The notes under the pieces: model-generated
The model's input: only the letters and a program-made list of their open reading frames with translations
The model's database searches: none
What the model was told of the DNA's origin: nothing
Made by a program: the position numbers and the translations under genes
Part shown: positions 41,080 to 49,796 of the stretch, piece by piece
Layout: the number at the start of each line of letters is the position of its first letter
Numbering within the stretch: the stretch's first letter is position 1
Source: Ruminiclostridium sp.
Lineage (GTDB): Bacteria > Bacillota > Clostridia > Oscillospirales > Ruminococcaceae
Assembly (NCBI GenBank): GCA_017465545.1
Contig: JAFTVY010000068.1
Span: forward strand, 1 to 50,129
DNA: 50,129 bases
Direction of reading: 5' to 3'

Positions 41080-41591
41080 CTTTTACTGACTATTTTATAC
41101 CTACGATTTTTCTTTTGATAATCGTCTTCGGGTTAATTAAAAGGGTCGATATTTTCGATTTATTCATAGAAGGAGCAAAAGAGGGTATATCAACAAGTCT
41201 TGATATACTCCCCTCTCTGATATGTCTTATGACCTGTATCGGTATCTTTAAAAGCGTAGGCGGATTCGGTATTTTATCATCTTTCGTTCAGCCGGTTACA
41301 GATTTTTTCAGCTTTCCATCTGAATGTACTCCGCTTATATTCATCCGTCCTATGTCAGGTAGCGGTGCATTGTCGGTATATAACGGGATTATCTCTGACT
41401 ATGGTGCGGATTCCTTCATAGGTAAAGTAGCTTCGGTTATGATGGGATCTACCGAAACAACCTTCTATACTGTAGCCGTTTATTTCGGTGCAGTAAGAAT
41501 CAAAAATTCAAGGTACGCAATCCCTGCGGCTCTTATGGGCGATTTAACGGGATGGATAATAAGCGTAGCAGCGGTAAGAATGATGTTTTAG
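41076..41591 (+). CDS. spmB: Spore maturation protein B
   Basis: The 171-residue membrane protein begins with FIPTIFLLIIVFGLIKRVDIFDLFIEGAKEG. It contains RPMSGSGALSVY and MMGSTETTFYTVAVYFGAV, the SpmB form of the nucleoside-recognition domain. It works with SpmA in spore maturation. ATGA overlap with spmA indicates translational coupling. Its stop overlaps by 4 bp the stop of the convergent ABC ATPase gene, with no terminator between the two units. Confidence 0.93.
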   Translation: MTFTDYFIPTIFLLIIVFGLIKRVDIFDLFIEGAKEGISTSLDILPSLICLMTCIGIFKSVGGFGILSSFVQPVTDFFSFPSECTPLIFIRPMSGSGALSVYNGIISDYGADSFIGKVASVMMGSTETTFYTVAVYFGAVRIKNSRYAIPAALMGDLTGWIISVAAVRMMF

Positions 41592-42217
41592 ATTATTCTA
41601 CCCTTATCCATCTCCTGCACAGTATCGCACAGTACGGAGATATCCTCGCTGTTGTGGGAAGCTATGAGGATAGTCTTTCCCTGCTCTTTCAAATCAAGAA
41701 GATACGTTCTCATATCCTTTACACCGTCCTTGTCAAGTCCGTTGAATGGCTCGTCAAGGATAAGTATTTCAGGATCTTCCATAATAGCCTGAGCAAGCCC
41801 GAGGCGTTGGCGCATACCAAGGGAATATTTGCGGACGTGTCGCTTTAAATCGGGATCAAGCCCGACTTTTTTCATTGTTTCTCTTATTTTGTCTTTATCT
41901 GCTTTTTTATTAAGATCTGCCAGTAATTTAAGATTTTTATATCCGCTGTAATAGGGGATAAATCCCGGTGTTTCAATGATTATCCCCATATTCTTAGGAA
42001 AATCACAATCCTTGCCGACCATCTCACCGTTTACTTTTATTTCACCGCTTGTGGGCTTTACAAAGCCGCAGATGCATTTCATAAGCATTGTCTTACCGCT
42101 ACCGTTTCTGCCGATGAGTCCGTGAATCTCACCTTTCTCAAAGGTGAGGTTTATGTTTTTAAGTATTTCGGTTTTGGTGAGGGTTAGGTTTAAAGAGGTT
42201 ATTTCTATTACGTTCAT
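41588..42217 (-). CDS. ABC transporter ATP-binding protein (ABC-2 type export system)
   Basis: The 209-residue ATPase has Walker A GRNGSGKT, signature YSLGMRQRLG, Walker B LILDEPFNGLD and switch histidine IASHN. It lacks the roughly 100-residue C-terminal extension often present in antibiotic-export ATPases. It is last in the operon of two ABC-2 permeases and a lipoprotein, 2 bp after the first permease gene. This is the only ATPase in the 41588-50129 region, so it may also serve the second permease pair. The arrangement of one ATPase, two distinct permeases and a lipoprotein resembles LanFEG/LanI peptide-immunity systems. Confidence 0.9.
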   Translation of the reverse strand: MNVIEITSLNLTLTKTEILKNINLTFEKGEIHGLIGRNGSGKTMLMKCICGFVKPTSGEIKVNGEMVGKDCDFPKNMGIIIETPGFIPYYSGYKNLKLLADLNKKADKDKIRETMKKVGLDPDLKRHVRKYSLGMRQRLGLAQAIMEDPEILILDEPFNGLDKDGVKDMRTYLLDLKEQGKTILIASHNSEDISVLCDTVQEMDKGRII

Positions 42218-42219
42218 AA

Positions 42220-43077
42220 TTACTCCTGTTCTCCGTAAATGAAAGAGGATTTTTTTATACTGATAAAGGTCACAATAATCAATAATACTATAATCACAGG
42301 GAAATAAAGCTGACTAAATAAAAGCGGGAATTTTTCTTCTCTTAAAAATTTAGCATAATGTAAATGCATCATAGTATTTGACATAGGGAAAAGCCACTTC
42401 AGTAAGCCTCCTGTAAGATATGTTGCAAAGCCTGAACCTATAAGTAACGCTGATAAAAAAATTCCGAGAAAGCTGAAATTTTTCAGCTTACATATAATCA
42501 TAGCAAGTCCCATTATCATAAAGTAGCCTACGTACGTCAGCGTAGAAAAAGCTACAGTTTCAAAGGGATAAACGTGATTATATATTCTGTCAGGTATCAG
42601 CATTGCCATTTCGCTGAGAGTAAGTTCAGGAAATTCGTTGCAGAAATTAAGCGTCACCATACTCCAGCCGTTTGCAAAATAAGACCTTGCTATCATCGGT
42701 AAGGTAGCGACAAGGAACATAGCTATAATAAAGGTAATCGCAGACGCAAGAAAGAACAAAATCTGTGATGCAAGCCATTTGTACCGCCCTATCCGATATA
42801 TAACGAAAAGCGTATTCGGGCGCACTCTTGGAAAGTCCGACATAAGCATCAGATAACATATCGGCATAATAAGTACAGTAAAAGGCGAATTTAACACTGC
42901 AATGAACGGCTCAAAGAAATTTATCAGCTGTCCGTTCATCATATCTGATTTTTGAATAAACTTCTCTACAACAAACACGTAAACAAAGAAGAGAGAGCCA
43001 ATCAGTAAAAACATTCTCGGATTTGTTATCCATCCTACGTATTCGGTCTTTGCAGAATACCATATCTGTTTTATCAA
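42220..43077 (-). CDS. ABC-2 type permease (paralogue of the gene at 45139-46002)
   Basis: The 285-residue membrane protein has about six helices and begins with IKQIWYSAKTEYVGWITNPR, matching the second permease at 45139 (FSVAMTEYVKWITNPR). I place the start at TTG 43077, with GGGGG 6 bases upstream; an upstream frame to 43128 would overlap the previous gene and lacks similarity. Shared later patterns include YLTGGLLKWLFPMSNTMMHLHY, like the paralogue's LNIPIMWAFPMANTIIWLHY. It probably forms an exporter with the next permease and the ATPase. Confidence 0.82.
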   Translation of the reverse strand: MIKQIWYSAKTEYVGWITNPRMFLLIGSLFFVYVFVVEKFIQKSDMMNGQLINFFEPFIAVLNSPFTVLIMPICYLMLMSDFPRVRPNTLFVIYRIGRYKWLASQILFFLASAITFIIAMFLVATLPMIARSYFANGWSMVTLNFCNEFPELTLSEMAMLIPDRIYNHVYPFETVAFSTLTYVGYFMIMGLAMIICKLKNFSFLGIFLSALLIGSGFATYLTGGLLKWLFPMSNTMMHLHYAKFLREEKFPLLFSQLYFPVIIVLLIIVTFISIKKSSFIYGEQE

Positions 43078-43088
43078 TGCTATCCCCC

Positions 43089-43886
43089 CTATCTCGTTAT
43101 ACACCTTCTGCCGCTTATATAAAGGCAAGCAAAGGATATTACGCTTATAATCAGTATTACGGCGCCTGGTATAACAAACTTCAGAATAACTGGTATTCCG
43201 CTACTGTACAGATTAAGATAATTAAAAGGGTTTAAAAGCTCAAGCACGTAAGCTTTTTCTCCTATTCCTTCAGATGAGATAACAGATATAACTATGCTGT
43301 CTGTGATTCCACGAAGCAGATACAATAAAAACATCGGCACAAAAAGTGCAAAATATTTATTAGACACTATGGTAGCACAGATAAGAGAAAGCAGATTACC
43401 GACAAGCATCACGATACTTAAAAGAATTGCCGAAATAAATAACTGTGATATTTCTAAATGCTTTATCGGGAAAACCGATATAATAGTGATAGCGTAACCG
43501 ATATAGGCAAGAACGGAACAAATCACCATTGCGATAAATGACGTTGAAAGCTCGTATAAGGCAATTACCGCACTTCCCTTTCTTATATTTACAAAAAGAG
43601 AGTATTTATAGGCACGCTTATCGCAGAATAGCGCCACCGTTGCGAATCCTGCTACAAGCGGATAAATTACAGATAAAATCTGACTATTAAAGCTGAAAAG
43701 CACGTATTCAAGGCCGATATTAAACCCTGAAAATGCAGTTCTGTCAGAAAATATATATTCAACTACGGTTATAGTAGATCCGTCGGACAAGGTACCTGCC
43801 GTAGAGGTGATAAGGCAAAGATATAATCCGATTACTGAACACCACAGAAATTTAGACCGCACAAGTTCGTAAATATATGATCTCAT
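43089..43886 (-). CDS. ABC-2 type permease (second membrane subunit)
   Basis: The 265-residue protein starts MRSYIYELVRSKFLWCSVIG and has about six hydrophobic helices. A cytoplasmic loop, FCDKRAYKYSLFVNIRKGS, resembles EERQSKYIRYSIFRMSKNT in the permease at 45992. It starts at the ATG overlapping the lipoprotein stop (TAATG). The two permeases of this operon are different from each other, as in LanE/LanG pairs. No substrate can be deduced. Confidence 0.8.
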   Translation of the reverse strand: MRSYIYELVRSKFLWCSVIGLYLCLITSTAGTLSDGSTITVVEYIFSDRTAFSGFNIGLEYVLFSFNSQILSVIYPLVAGFATVALFCDKRAYKYSLFVNIRKGSAVIALYELSTSFIAMVICSVLAYIGYAITIISVFPIKHLEISQLFISAILLSIVMLVGNLLSLICATIVSNKYFALFVPMFLLYLLRGITDSIVISVISSEGIGEKAYVLELLNPFNYLNLYSSGIPVILKFVIPGAVILIISVISFACLYISGRRCITR

Positions 43887-45037
43887 TATTCTTCTCTTAA
43901 CTCCGTATACGTACTCACTTCACCGCTCAGCGCATCCACAAGAAAGCAGGATTTTCCATCATGCGCTGTAACCATAGCACTATCCTCTGTCGTTGTAAAC
44001 GCCCAGTACAGATGATAAGAAAACACAGGATTTTCATCTATCGGAGACATTTTCCCTCTTTCGTTTACAGCAAACTCCTTCGTTTCACCTACGTACACAA
44101 GCTCTATTTTATCTAATTTTATCATCACCTTGTCGGCAAGCTTTAACGAAACAAGCGACAATGCAGACGTCAGAGAACAGATTTTGTCATATTCCTTTAA
44201 ATTCGTCGGTTTTTCCATAGCTGTAACGCCAAACGTTCCGATATGCTTTTTGTCAACAAAAGAAATCTGATTAGTTTTACCAAGAGCGTCACGATACAGA
44301 TCAGACGGTGCGTCAAGGTAATTTACGCTATTAGCAAAACGATGTCTGTTCAAAGGGATTTTCCCATAAGTGACGTCAATATCAAAATAGTCTATCTCAG
44401 AATTATCTACGCTGTTTGTACCATACTCACAGAGTCTGTATTCATACCCGTTGAAATCTATACCTGATATTATAGAATTAAATCTGTCGGTGTAGCTTTT
44501 TATCAGATTTACCATTTCTTCGTCTTTGATATTAAGAGTGTGGGATTTTTCGGCAGCGTTCCGTTCTGCGTTTTGAAGCTCAACGCTTTCAATATGATTC
44601 AGAGCCTTCAAAGAGCCTTCTCCTGAATATATATAAATTATTTCTTCACTATCATTCTTTTTAAAATCAGCGGGTGCATTTATACAAGTATATACGCTTC
44701 CGTCGTTAGCAACACCTGTAACTCTTTCAAAAAACGTGTTTAAATCACATAATTCGTTGGTAGCTTTCTTTGTCTCAAAAGAGCAAAATACAGCATCCTT
44801 ATCAAGAAAGATTCTTTCGGGAATAACAATCTGATTGTAGGTTGTTCCCTTCAATGTCTCTATTTCGGCAAGTATTTCCGATAAAGTCAGCATCTCAATC
44901 TGCAAAAGCTCCTCCGACGTACTTTCCATACTGTTTTGATTATCAATAACGCTCCGTACGTCATCAGGTACGTCATTGCATGCCGATAATAACAAGGATA
45001 CAGACAAAAGCAATGCTATAAATACTATCTTTTTCAT
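43886..45037 (-). CDS. Lipoprotein LP1 with PepSY-like tail, first gene of an ABC-2 operon
   Basis: The 383-residue protein has a lipoprotein signal with box LLSAC. Its C-terminal half contains VMIKLDKIELVYVGE and a final DALSGEVSTYTE, patterns that also end the lipoproteins at 46862, 48314 and 49797. These look like PepSY-type repeats, which often sense or bind extracellular ligands. I chose ATG 45037 (AAAGGA 8 bases upstream) over a GTG two codons earlier. It is preceded by the ECF-type promoter at 45095-45120 and followed without a gap by two permeases and an ATPase. A surface sensor or immunity protein is inferred. Confidence 0.75.
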   Translation of the reverse strand: MKKIVFIALLLSVSLLLSACNDVPDDVRSVIDNQNSMESTSEELLQIEMLTLSEILAEIETLKGTTYNQIVIPERIFLDKDAVFCSFETKKATNELCDLNTFFERVTGVANDGSVYTCINAPADFKKNDSEEIIYIYSGEGSLKALNHIESVELQNAERNAAEKSHTLNIKDEEMVNLIKSYTDRFNSIISGIDFNGYEYRLCEYGTNSVDNSEIDYFDIDVTYGKIPLNRHRFANSVNYLDAPSDLYRDALGKTNQISFVDKKHIGTFGVTAMEKPTNLKEYDKICSLTSALSLVSLKLADKVMIKLDKIELVYVGETKEFAVNERGKMSPIDENPVFSYHLYWAFTTTEDSAMVTAHDGKSCFLVDALSGEVSTYTELREE

Positions 45038-45094
45038 AAACACAGTCCTTTCGGTATAATTTTAAAAGCATAAATTCCGCTCTTTACCTGATAA

Positions 45095-45120
45095 GACTAT
45101 TTTTTCTGAAAAACGTTACA
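45095..45120 (-). promoter_or_regulatory. ECF sigma-type promoter of the LP1-permease-permease-ATPase operon
   Basis: Minus strand TGTAAC (45115-45120), 16 bp, AGTC (45095-45098), matching the TGTAAC-16/17-CG[TA]C form used by sigma-X/M/V-type ECF factors except for the first base of the -10. The same element, with CGTC, stands at 49736-49761. The flanking leader is also conserved between the two copies. Confidence 0.7.
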
Positions 45121-45138
45121 TATAAATCAAAAAAATTT

Positions 45139-46002
45139 TCATTCCTCCTCCGGATCTGTATTACTTAAGCTCATTTTTCTTGCGACAATGATATTGACTA
45201 CTGTTATAGCGGTACATAAAACCCCGAAATAAAGATAGGTGCACCAAATTGGATAGATAGGCTCTCTTAAAATTTCGGTGTAATGTAGCCAGATTATAGT
45301 ATTCGCCATAGGAAATGCCCACATAATAGGAATGTTCAGCGAGCAGGTTGCCGTACCTATTGCAATTACCGAAACAGCCGTATAAAGTCCCGCTGAGCGT
45401 AGATGTAACATCTTAAAAAGATAGATTATCATAACGATAAGATAAAGATACAACGCAAGAAGAACTGTTGTATGAAAAAGTGCAGACGTCATCGGTATCT
45501 GATTATAGAGATTCGACGGCAGAAGCTGTGAGGTGAAATTCCCTGCTTCTGCAGGAAATACACTTTCGTACTTTGTAACAACGTCACTCCATTCTGCTGA
45601 TATAGCTCCACCCGTTATTATGCAGGAGAACAGAAGAAGAACACCTAAATACGTAACAATAGTCATAGCTATAAATATAAGATGTCCGATAAAGAACGGA
45701 GCTCTTCCCGTTCTGCTTATAATAAGCATTGTATTACGGCTGATAACGGGATAGTCGCTGAGCAGTATAAGATATACAGAAGGTATAAGCATAACTAAAA
45801 TACCCGAATTACCCGTTGCTATAAAAGGCTCGAAAATATTAAGGTTTTCGCCATAGTTTAAAGCTCTTTCCTGCAAGGGGGATATTGCAAGAGTCCAGAT
45901 AAAAATGAGCAGGATTCCGACTATGATAATTCGGGGATTGGTTATCCATTTTACATATTCGGTCATTGCTACCGAAAAAGCTGATCTTATTTTAGCAACC
46001 AC
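45139..46002 (-). CDS. ABC-2 type permease (second module)
   Basis: The 287-residue membrane protein is a paralogue of the permease at 42220: both open with a TEY-x-WITNPR motif and share the FPM[AS]NT region. It has about six helices. The start is GTG 46002, with AGGAGG 7 bases upstream; it overlaps the upstream permease by 11 bp. This module has no ATPase gene of its own; the gene is followed by the ECF promoter of the first module, so it may share the ATPase at 41588. Confidence 0.82.
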   Translation of the reverse strand: MVAKIRSAFSVAMTEYVKWITNPRIIIVGILLIFIWTLAISPLQERALNYGENLNIFEPFIATGNSGILVMLIPSVYLILLSDYPVISRNTMLIISRTGRAPFFIGHLIFIAMTIVTYLGVLLLFSCIITGGAISAEWSDVVTKYESVFPAEAGNFTSQLLPSNLYNQIPMTSALFHTTVLLALYLYLIVMIIYLFKMLHLRSAGLYTAVSVIAIGTATCSLNIPIMWAFPMANTIIWLHYTEILREPIYPIWCTYLYFGVLCTAITVVNIIVARKMSLSNTDPEEE

Positions 46003-46858
46003 AATCTGTCCTCCTTCTCATAAACGCAAAATAAAGAATAAATCCGAGGATGAAAAGAATTGCAGAATATATAAGTACTCCCGCCAGATTTCCATAATAG
46101 AAAACAGTCAGCAGATTATCAGGGAAAATTATACCACAGATATTGAGCAGATCGTTATTCGGTTGAGGACTTAGCGCCTCATTGAGATTGATTTTAGTGA
46201 TAGTCTGTGTAAGAGCGTATTTGAGGAAAAACGGGATACAGATAATAAGATATCTGTTTTTTATCATAGAGAAAAACATAAGCGAAGGCACGGCGTAAAG
46301 CATCCCGAAAATAAATACTGAAAGAATTTTCAGTAACACTCCGCCAAAAACACCACTACCAAAATATATAGCCGCCATATTCTGCAGATAATCAGGATAT
46401 TCGTCAAAGTGCGGGAATAAAATATAAACAAGTGAAGAAAATAGAATGAATCCCGCAGTTATCGCTATACCTGATGACAGTACCGAGGACAGAAATTTTC
46501 CGCAGTAATAGGTATTTTTCGACATTCTGAAAATGCTGTATCTTATGTACTTGCTCTGCCTTTCCTCAGAAAAGACAGGGATAAACACAAAGGCAGAAAG
46601 TATCGGTACAAACATAGTAAAAAATCCCTGCACAAAGCCTGCAATTATGTTTTCAGCACAGAAGGTTATATCTTTAAGCATAAAATCTCTGTCAAACTCA
46701 AAAATGCACTGAATAACGCTGTACTGATTTTTTGCAGAGCTGTCATAATACAGATTTGCAGTAAAGCAAAGTAAGGCTGTCAGTAAAAGACAGCCTGAAA
46801 AGCCTTTGCTTGTTATGTTTTGTTTAAGGTCAGATAAGATAAGACGTAATAATTTCAT
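45992..46858 (-). CDS. ABC-2 type permease (second module, second subunit)
   Basis: The 288-residue protein has a cytoplasmic start MKLLRLILSDLKQNITSKGF, then about six hydrophobic segments and a loop VFSEERQSKYIRYSIFRMSK, typical of ABC-2 permeases. It ends FAFMRRRTDCGC. It starts 3 bp after LP2, so the lipoprotein and permeases are coupled. It is only distantly like the permease at 43089, occupying the same position in a duplicated module. Confidence 0.8.
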   Translation of the reverse strand: MKLLRLILSDLKQNITSKGFSGCLLLTALLCFTANLYYDSSAKNQYSVIQCIFEFDRDFMLKDITFCAENIIAGFVQGFFTMFVPILSAFVFIPVFSEERQSKYIRYSIFRMSKNTYYCGKFLSSVLSSGIAITAGFILFSSLVYILFPHFDEYPDYLQNMAAIYFGSGVFGGVLLKILSVFIFGMLYAVPSLMFFSMIKNRYLIICIPFFLKYALTQTITKINLNEALSPQPNNDLLNICGIIFPDNLLTVFYYGNLAGVLIYSAILFILGFILYFAFMRRRTDCGC

Positions 46859-46861
46859 AGT

Positions 46862-48163
46862 TTACCCTTCAGTATATGTGAAATAGTCAAACTGTCCATT
46901 TGCCGCATTAACATAAGCAAAAAGATATTTGTTGTCATTCGGATTGAAGAAATTGAAACGCCAATGAGGGCATAATGTAGTCTCTCCATCAATCGGAGTA
47001 TCAAGCTGTACCTTTGAATATATAAGATCCGCTTCGCACAAAGTGAAAACCGTTCCTTCTGACAACTTTTCGCTTGCTATATTCATGGCTTTTTCAAAAG
47101 GAATCAGCTTAGTAAGTTCGATGGTGTTATTTGTTATAGGATATGCTATTTGATTGGAAATTACATCTACATTATCTTTTCCAAGCATTAGTGTCTGACC
47201 CATTTTTTTTAGCTTATCTGACGAGGATATAGTACCTCCGTAAATTATAAGCCTGGACATATGCGGTTCTATTGGTATTCCTTTGTAACTTAAGGTGGTG
47301 TTAAACGAGAAAAATTGCTTTTCTTCGTCTATATCACCTACAGTAGTTTTCCACACATAAAGGGAATAGTACTCAGCTGATTCTTTAAGAAGAATCTTGC
47401 TATACTCATTTTCCAGATAATCTACTGCTTCTTTTATAGTGGACTTACCGCTTGTGAGATTATATACTTTCCCATCATCCTTACCATTATAATGCTTAAT
47501 TACTTTATCATCGGGGAGCAAAGACGAGGGAATAAGACATTGAGCATTTTTGTTGGTTTCAATACCTGTCTCAAATATTTCTCCATCAACTATCCAATGT
47601 GGTGATACATTCTTTGTATTCCACCACATATATTTATTATTTTCGTTGTTTACGTACTGGAAAATATAGATATCTTTTTCCGATGATTTGACAAGTTCCT
47701 TATGCTCTGTAGCTTTGATCGACATTTCAAATTCGTTCGGAGCAAGGTTTTTGTTAAAGGATGTGAGATAGATGCTTTCTTCTTCACACTCGCCCAGATA
47801 CTCGTTGCACAGTTCCTTGAATTTATCATAGGCCTCATTATTGGTTAAATGTAACGGTATATACTTCGTATCAAGACAAAGCTTGTAGCATTGCTTAAAG
47901 CTTGGTGCTCTGAAGGACGAATCCGAAAAATCAATATTATCATAACCTTTATTTTTAGCATCTTCAAACTCTCTTACGGCATTATCACATACTGATTTTA
48001 TATCTTTAGCATAATCGGCGTATATAGAGTCTGTGATTTCCTCGGGCGATGATTCTTCTTCAGATATTGATGATGATATTCCTGAAGAATTATTTTCGTT
48101 GCTCCCTACAGCACAACCTGTAAGCATTGCTGAAAGTATAAGTATTGCGATAAGTTTTTTCAT
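46862..48163 (-). CDS. Lipoprotein LP2 with PepSY-like tail
   Basis: The 433-residue protein has lipobox LTGC and a short Ser/Glu-rich spacer. A large extracellular region contains SGKSTIKEAVDYLENEYSK, GKDNVDVISNQIAYPITN, ASEKLSEG and a C-terminal WRFNFFNPNDNKYLFAYV then FDYFTYTE. That ending is nearly the same in LP3 and LP4. The ATG at 48163 has AAGGAG 5 bases upstream. It lies between LP3 and the second permease pair. It may be cotranscribed with LP3; the 150-bp gap upstream shows no strong promoter. Confidence 0.72.
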   Translation of the reverse strand: MKKLIAILILSAMLTGCAVGSNENNSSGISSSISEEESSPEEITDSIYADYAKDIKSVCDNAVREFEDAKNKGYDNIDFSDSSFRAPSFKQCYKLCLDTKYIPLHLTNNEAYDKFKELCNEYLGECEEESIYLTSFNKNLAPNEFEMSIKATEHKELVKSSEKDIYIFQYVNNENNKYMWWNTKNVSPHWIVDGEIFETGIETNKNAQCLIPSSLLPDDKVIKHYNGKDDGKVYNLTSGKSTIKEAVDYLENEYSKILLKESAEYYSLYVWKTTVGDIDEEKQFFSFNTTLSYKGIPIEPHMSRLIIYGGTISSSDKLKKMGQTLMLGKDNVDVISNQIAYPITNNTIELTKLIPFEKAMNIASEKLSEGTVFTLCEADLIYSKVQLDTPIDGETTLCPHWRFNFFNPNDNKYLFAYVNAANGQFDYFTYTEG

Positions 48164-48313
48164 AGCTACTCCTTGTGTCAAGTTTAATTGTTAATACGAT
48201 ATCCTTCCTGTAACGTAGAAAGAACCATAACCGGTAATATTTGATCGAGTTGATAAGCGCAATCAACATTATTACATGTACATTTACCTAAGCCAGACAG
48301 GATAGTTACAAAT

Positions 48314-49678
48314 TTACACTTCAGTATATGTGAAATAGTCAAGTTCTCCGCTTTCAGCATAGACATAGGTTGCATAATATTTATTATCGTTGGAATTAAA
48401 AAGGGTGAATTTCCATGCCGGTACAGCCTCATAGGGCGCACCGTTATCAACGTCTATATAGCCTTCATCGGTTGTAATATACTTCTGACGATACAAAAAT
48501 TCAATCTTTTCCACATCAAATTTAACAAGCTCCGTCATTTCCTCGCTGACAGTTTTAAGAGCAGTTTCAAAAGATACTATTTTATCAATAGTTTTTACGT
48601 TTCCATTGTCAATGCCTTCTATTCGGTGATAACCACTCATATAGTCGATATCATCACATTCAACCATCAAAGCTTTTGTTGAAAGCATATCATAGCTTCC
48701 TTTAAAAGAATGGGAATAACTTGTCGGCATAGTCTCTGTTATAACGTTATCAAGCTTGCGTGAAATGTAAAAATGATAGCAATAATGCTCATTATCAAAC
48801 TGCAGAACTTCAACATCCGTTACAGCTGTAGTTATATTGGCATTTTCAGGGGTGGGAAGCTTGTTATTGACAAAATCCTCAAAATAGTCCACACAGCTTT
48901 TTATCGTGGCTTCACCATTTAAAAGCATAAAGCTTTTTTCACTTTCCGGAGAATATCTGCCTACAGGTGCAAGATATTTTTCAGGCTGACAGCCAACAAG
49001 CTGAAGATAAGAATTCGGCGTTTCGGGATTATAATCAAAATCTCCTAATCCTATTTTTTCTACTGCTTTTCCTTTGTTCATATAAAGCAGTCCATATCCA
49101 ATCCCCCACGCAGTTGAAAATGCTGCTTCTCCGTTATATTTTGATAAACCGTCTATGTCTTCTCTATAAGCGGGAGAAACCGCTGTATATTTTCCGGATA
49201 CAAGGTCGTCATAATTTTCGTGTATAAGTTTTCTGTCAGAAAGATATACTTCCTCCGGAGAGCTTGTAAAAAACAGATACTCATCCTTCATTTCTTTGTC
49301 AGGAAAAAAGGCTTTAAAATATCCTTTATATTCCTCAAAAAATTTTTCGAAATTCTGAGGCATCTGTTCAGGCAATGGGCTTCTTGCAGTATAACTATAG
49401 ACTGATGATTTTTCAGGTGCATTTACATACATATTTTCTGTAGCATTAAGATTAGAATAACTATTTACCGCTTCCTTTGCGTCTGAAAGCTCCATATCGA
49501 AAATTGCAATAGGTGATTTTTCCATCTCGACTTTTACCAGCGGGTGCATATCAGTATCCGAATTACTTTCCGTGATAGAAACACTATTTTCTTCTGAATG
49601 CGGATTGTTTTCAGCGCAACTACAGAACGTTGTAACAACAAGCGATATACCTAAACAAGCAGAAATAAATTTTTTCAT
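48314..49678 (-). CDS. Lipoprotein LP3 with PepSY-like tail
   Basis: The 454-residue protein has a lipoprotein signal ending FCSC. Its extracellular region has LLNGEATIKSCVDYFEDFV and FETALKTVSEEMTELVKF (an aligned counterpart of LP1 and LP2), ending WKFTLFNSNDNKYYATYV and LDYFTYTE. The ATG at 49678 is preceded by GAGAGG. It has its own ECF-type promoter (49736-49761) with the same leader as LP1. The 24 plus-strand bases around 48316-48340 that encode its last residues match those of LP2, showing recent duplication. Confidence 0.72.
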   Translation of the reverse strand: MKKFISACLGISLVVTTFCSCAENNPHSEENSVSITESNSDTDMHPLVKVEMEKSPIAIFDMELSDAKEAVNSYSNLNATENMYVNAPEKSSVYSYTARSPLPEQMPQNFEKFFEEYKGYFKAFFPDKEMKDEYLFFTSSPEEVYLSDRKLIHENYDDLVSGKYTAVSPAYREDIDGLSKYNGEAAFSTAWGIGYGLLYMNKGKAVEKIGLGDFDYNPETPNSYLQLVGCQPEKYLAPVGRYSPESEKSFMLLNGEATIKSCVDYFEDFVNNKLPTPENANITTAVTDVEVLQFDNEHYCYHFYISRKLDNVITETMPTSYSHSFKGSYDMLSTKALMVECDDIDYMSGYHRIEGIDNGNVKTIDKIVSFETALKTVSEEMTELVKFDVEKIEFLYRQKYITTDEGYIDVDNGAPYEAVPAWKFTLFNSNDNKYYATYVYAESGELDYFTYTEV

Positions 49679-49735
49679 AAAAACAGTCCTCTCAATTTCA
49701 ATCAAAGAGCAGAAATTCCTCTCTTCATCTAATAA

Positions 49736-49761
49736 GACGATGGTTTCTAAAAAACGTTACA
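49736..49761 (-). promoter_or_regulatory. ECF sigma-type promoter upstream of LP3
   Basis: Minus strand TGTAAC (49756-49761), 16 bp, CGTC (49736-49739), a full match to the sigma-M/X/V-type ECF consensus. Downstream leader bases (GTCTTAT, AAGAG, GGAATTT, AGGACTGT) parallel those at 45095-45120. Confidence 0.78.
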
Positions 49762-49796
49762 TATTTTTATAAAAATTTTTTGAAGCACTCACTTTA

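Noticed and set aside
43078-43128. N-terminal extension of the ABC-2 permease to 43128
   Set aside because: It would overlap the preceding permease gene by 40 bp, and similarity with the paralogue starts at the TTG at 43077.
48184-48450. 88-codon minus-strand frame filling the gap between LP3 and LP2
   Set aside because: Most of it overlaps the well-supported end of LP3 in another frame and I see no ribosome site; a decayed remnant in the gap cannot be excluded.
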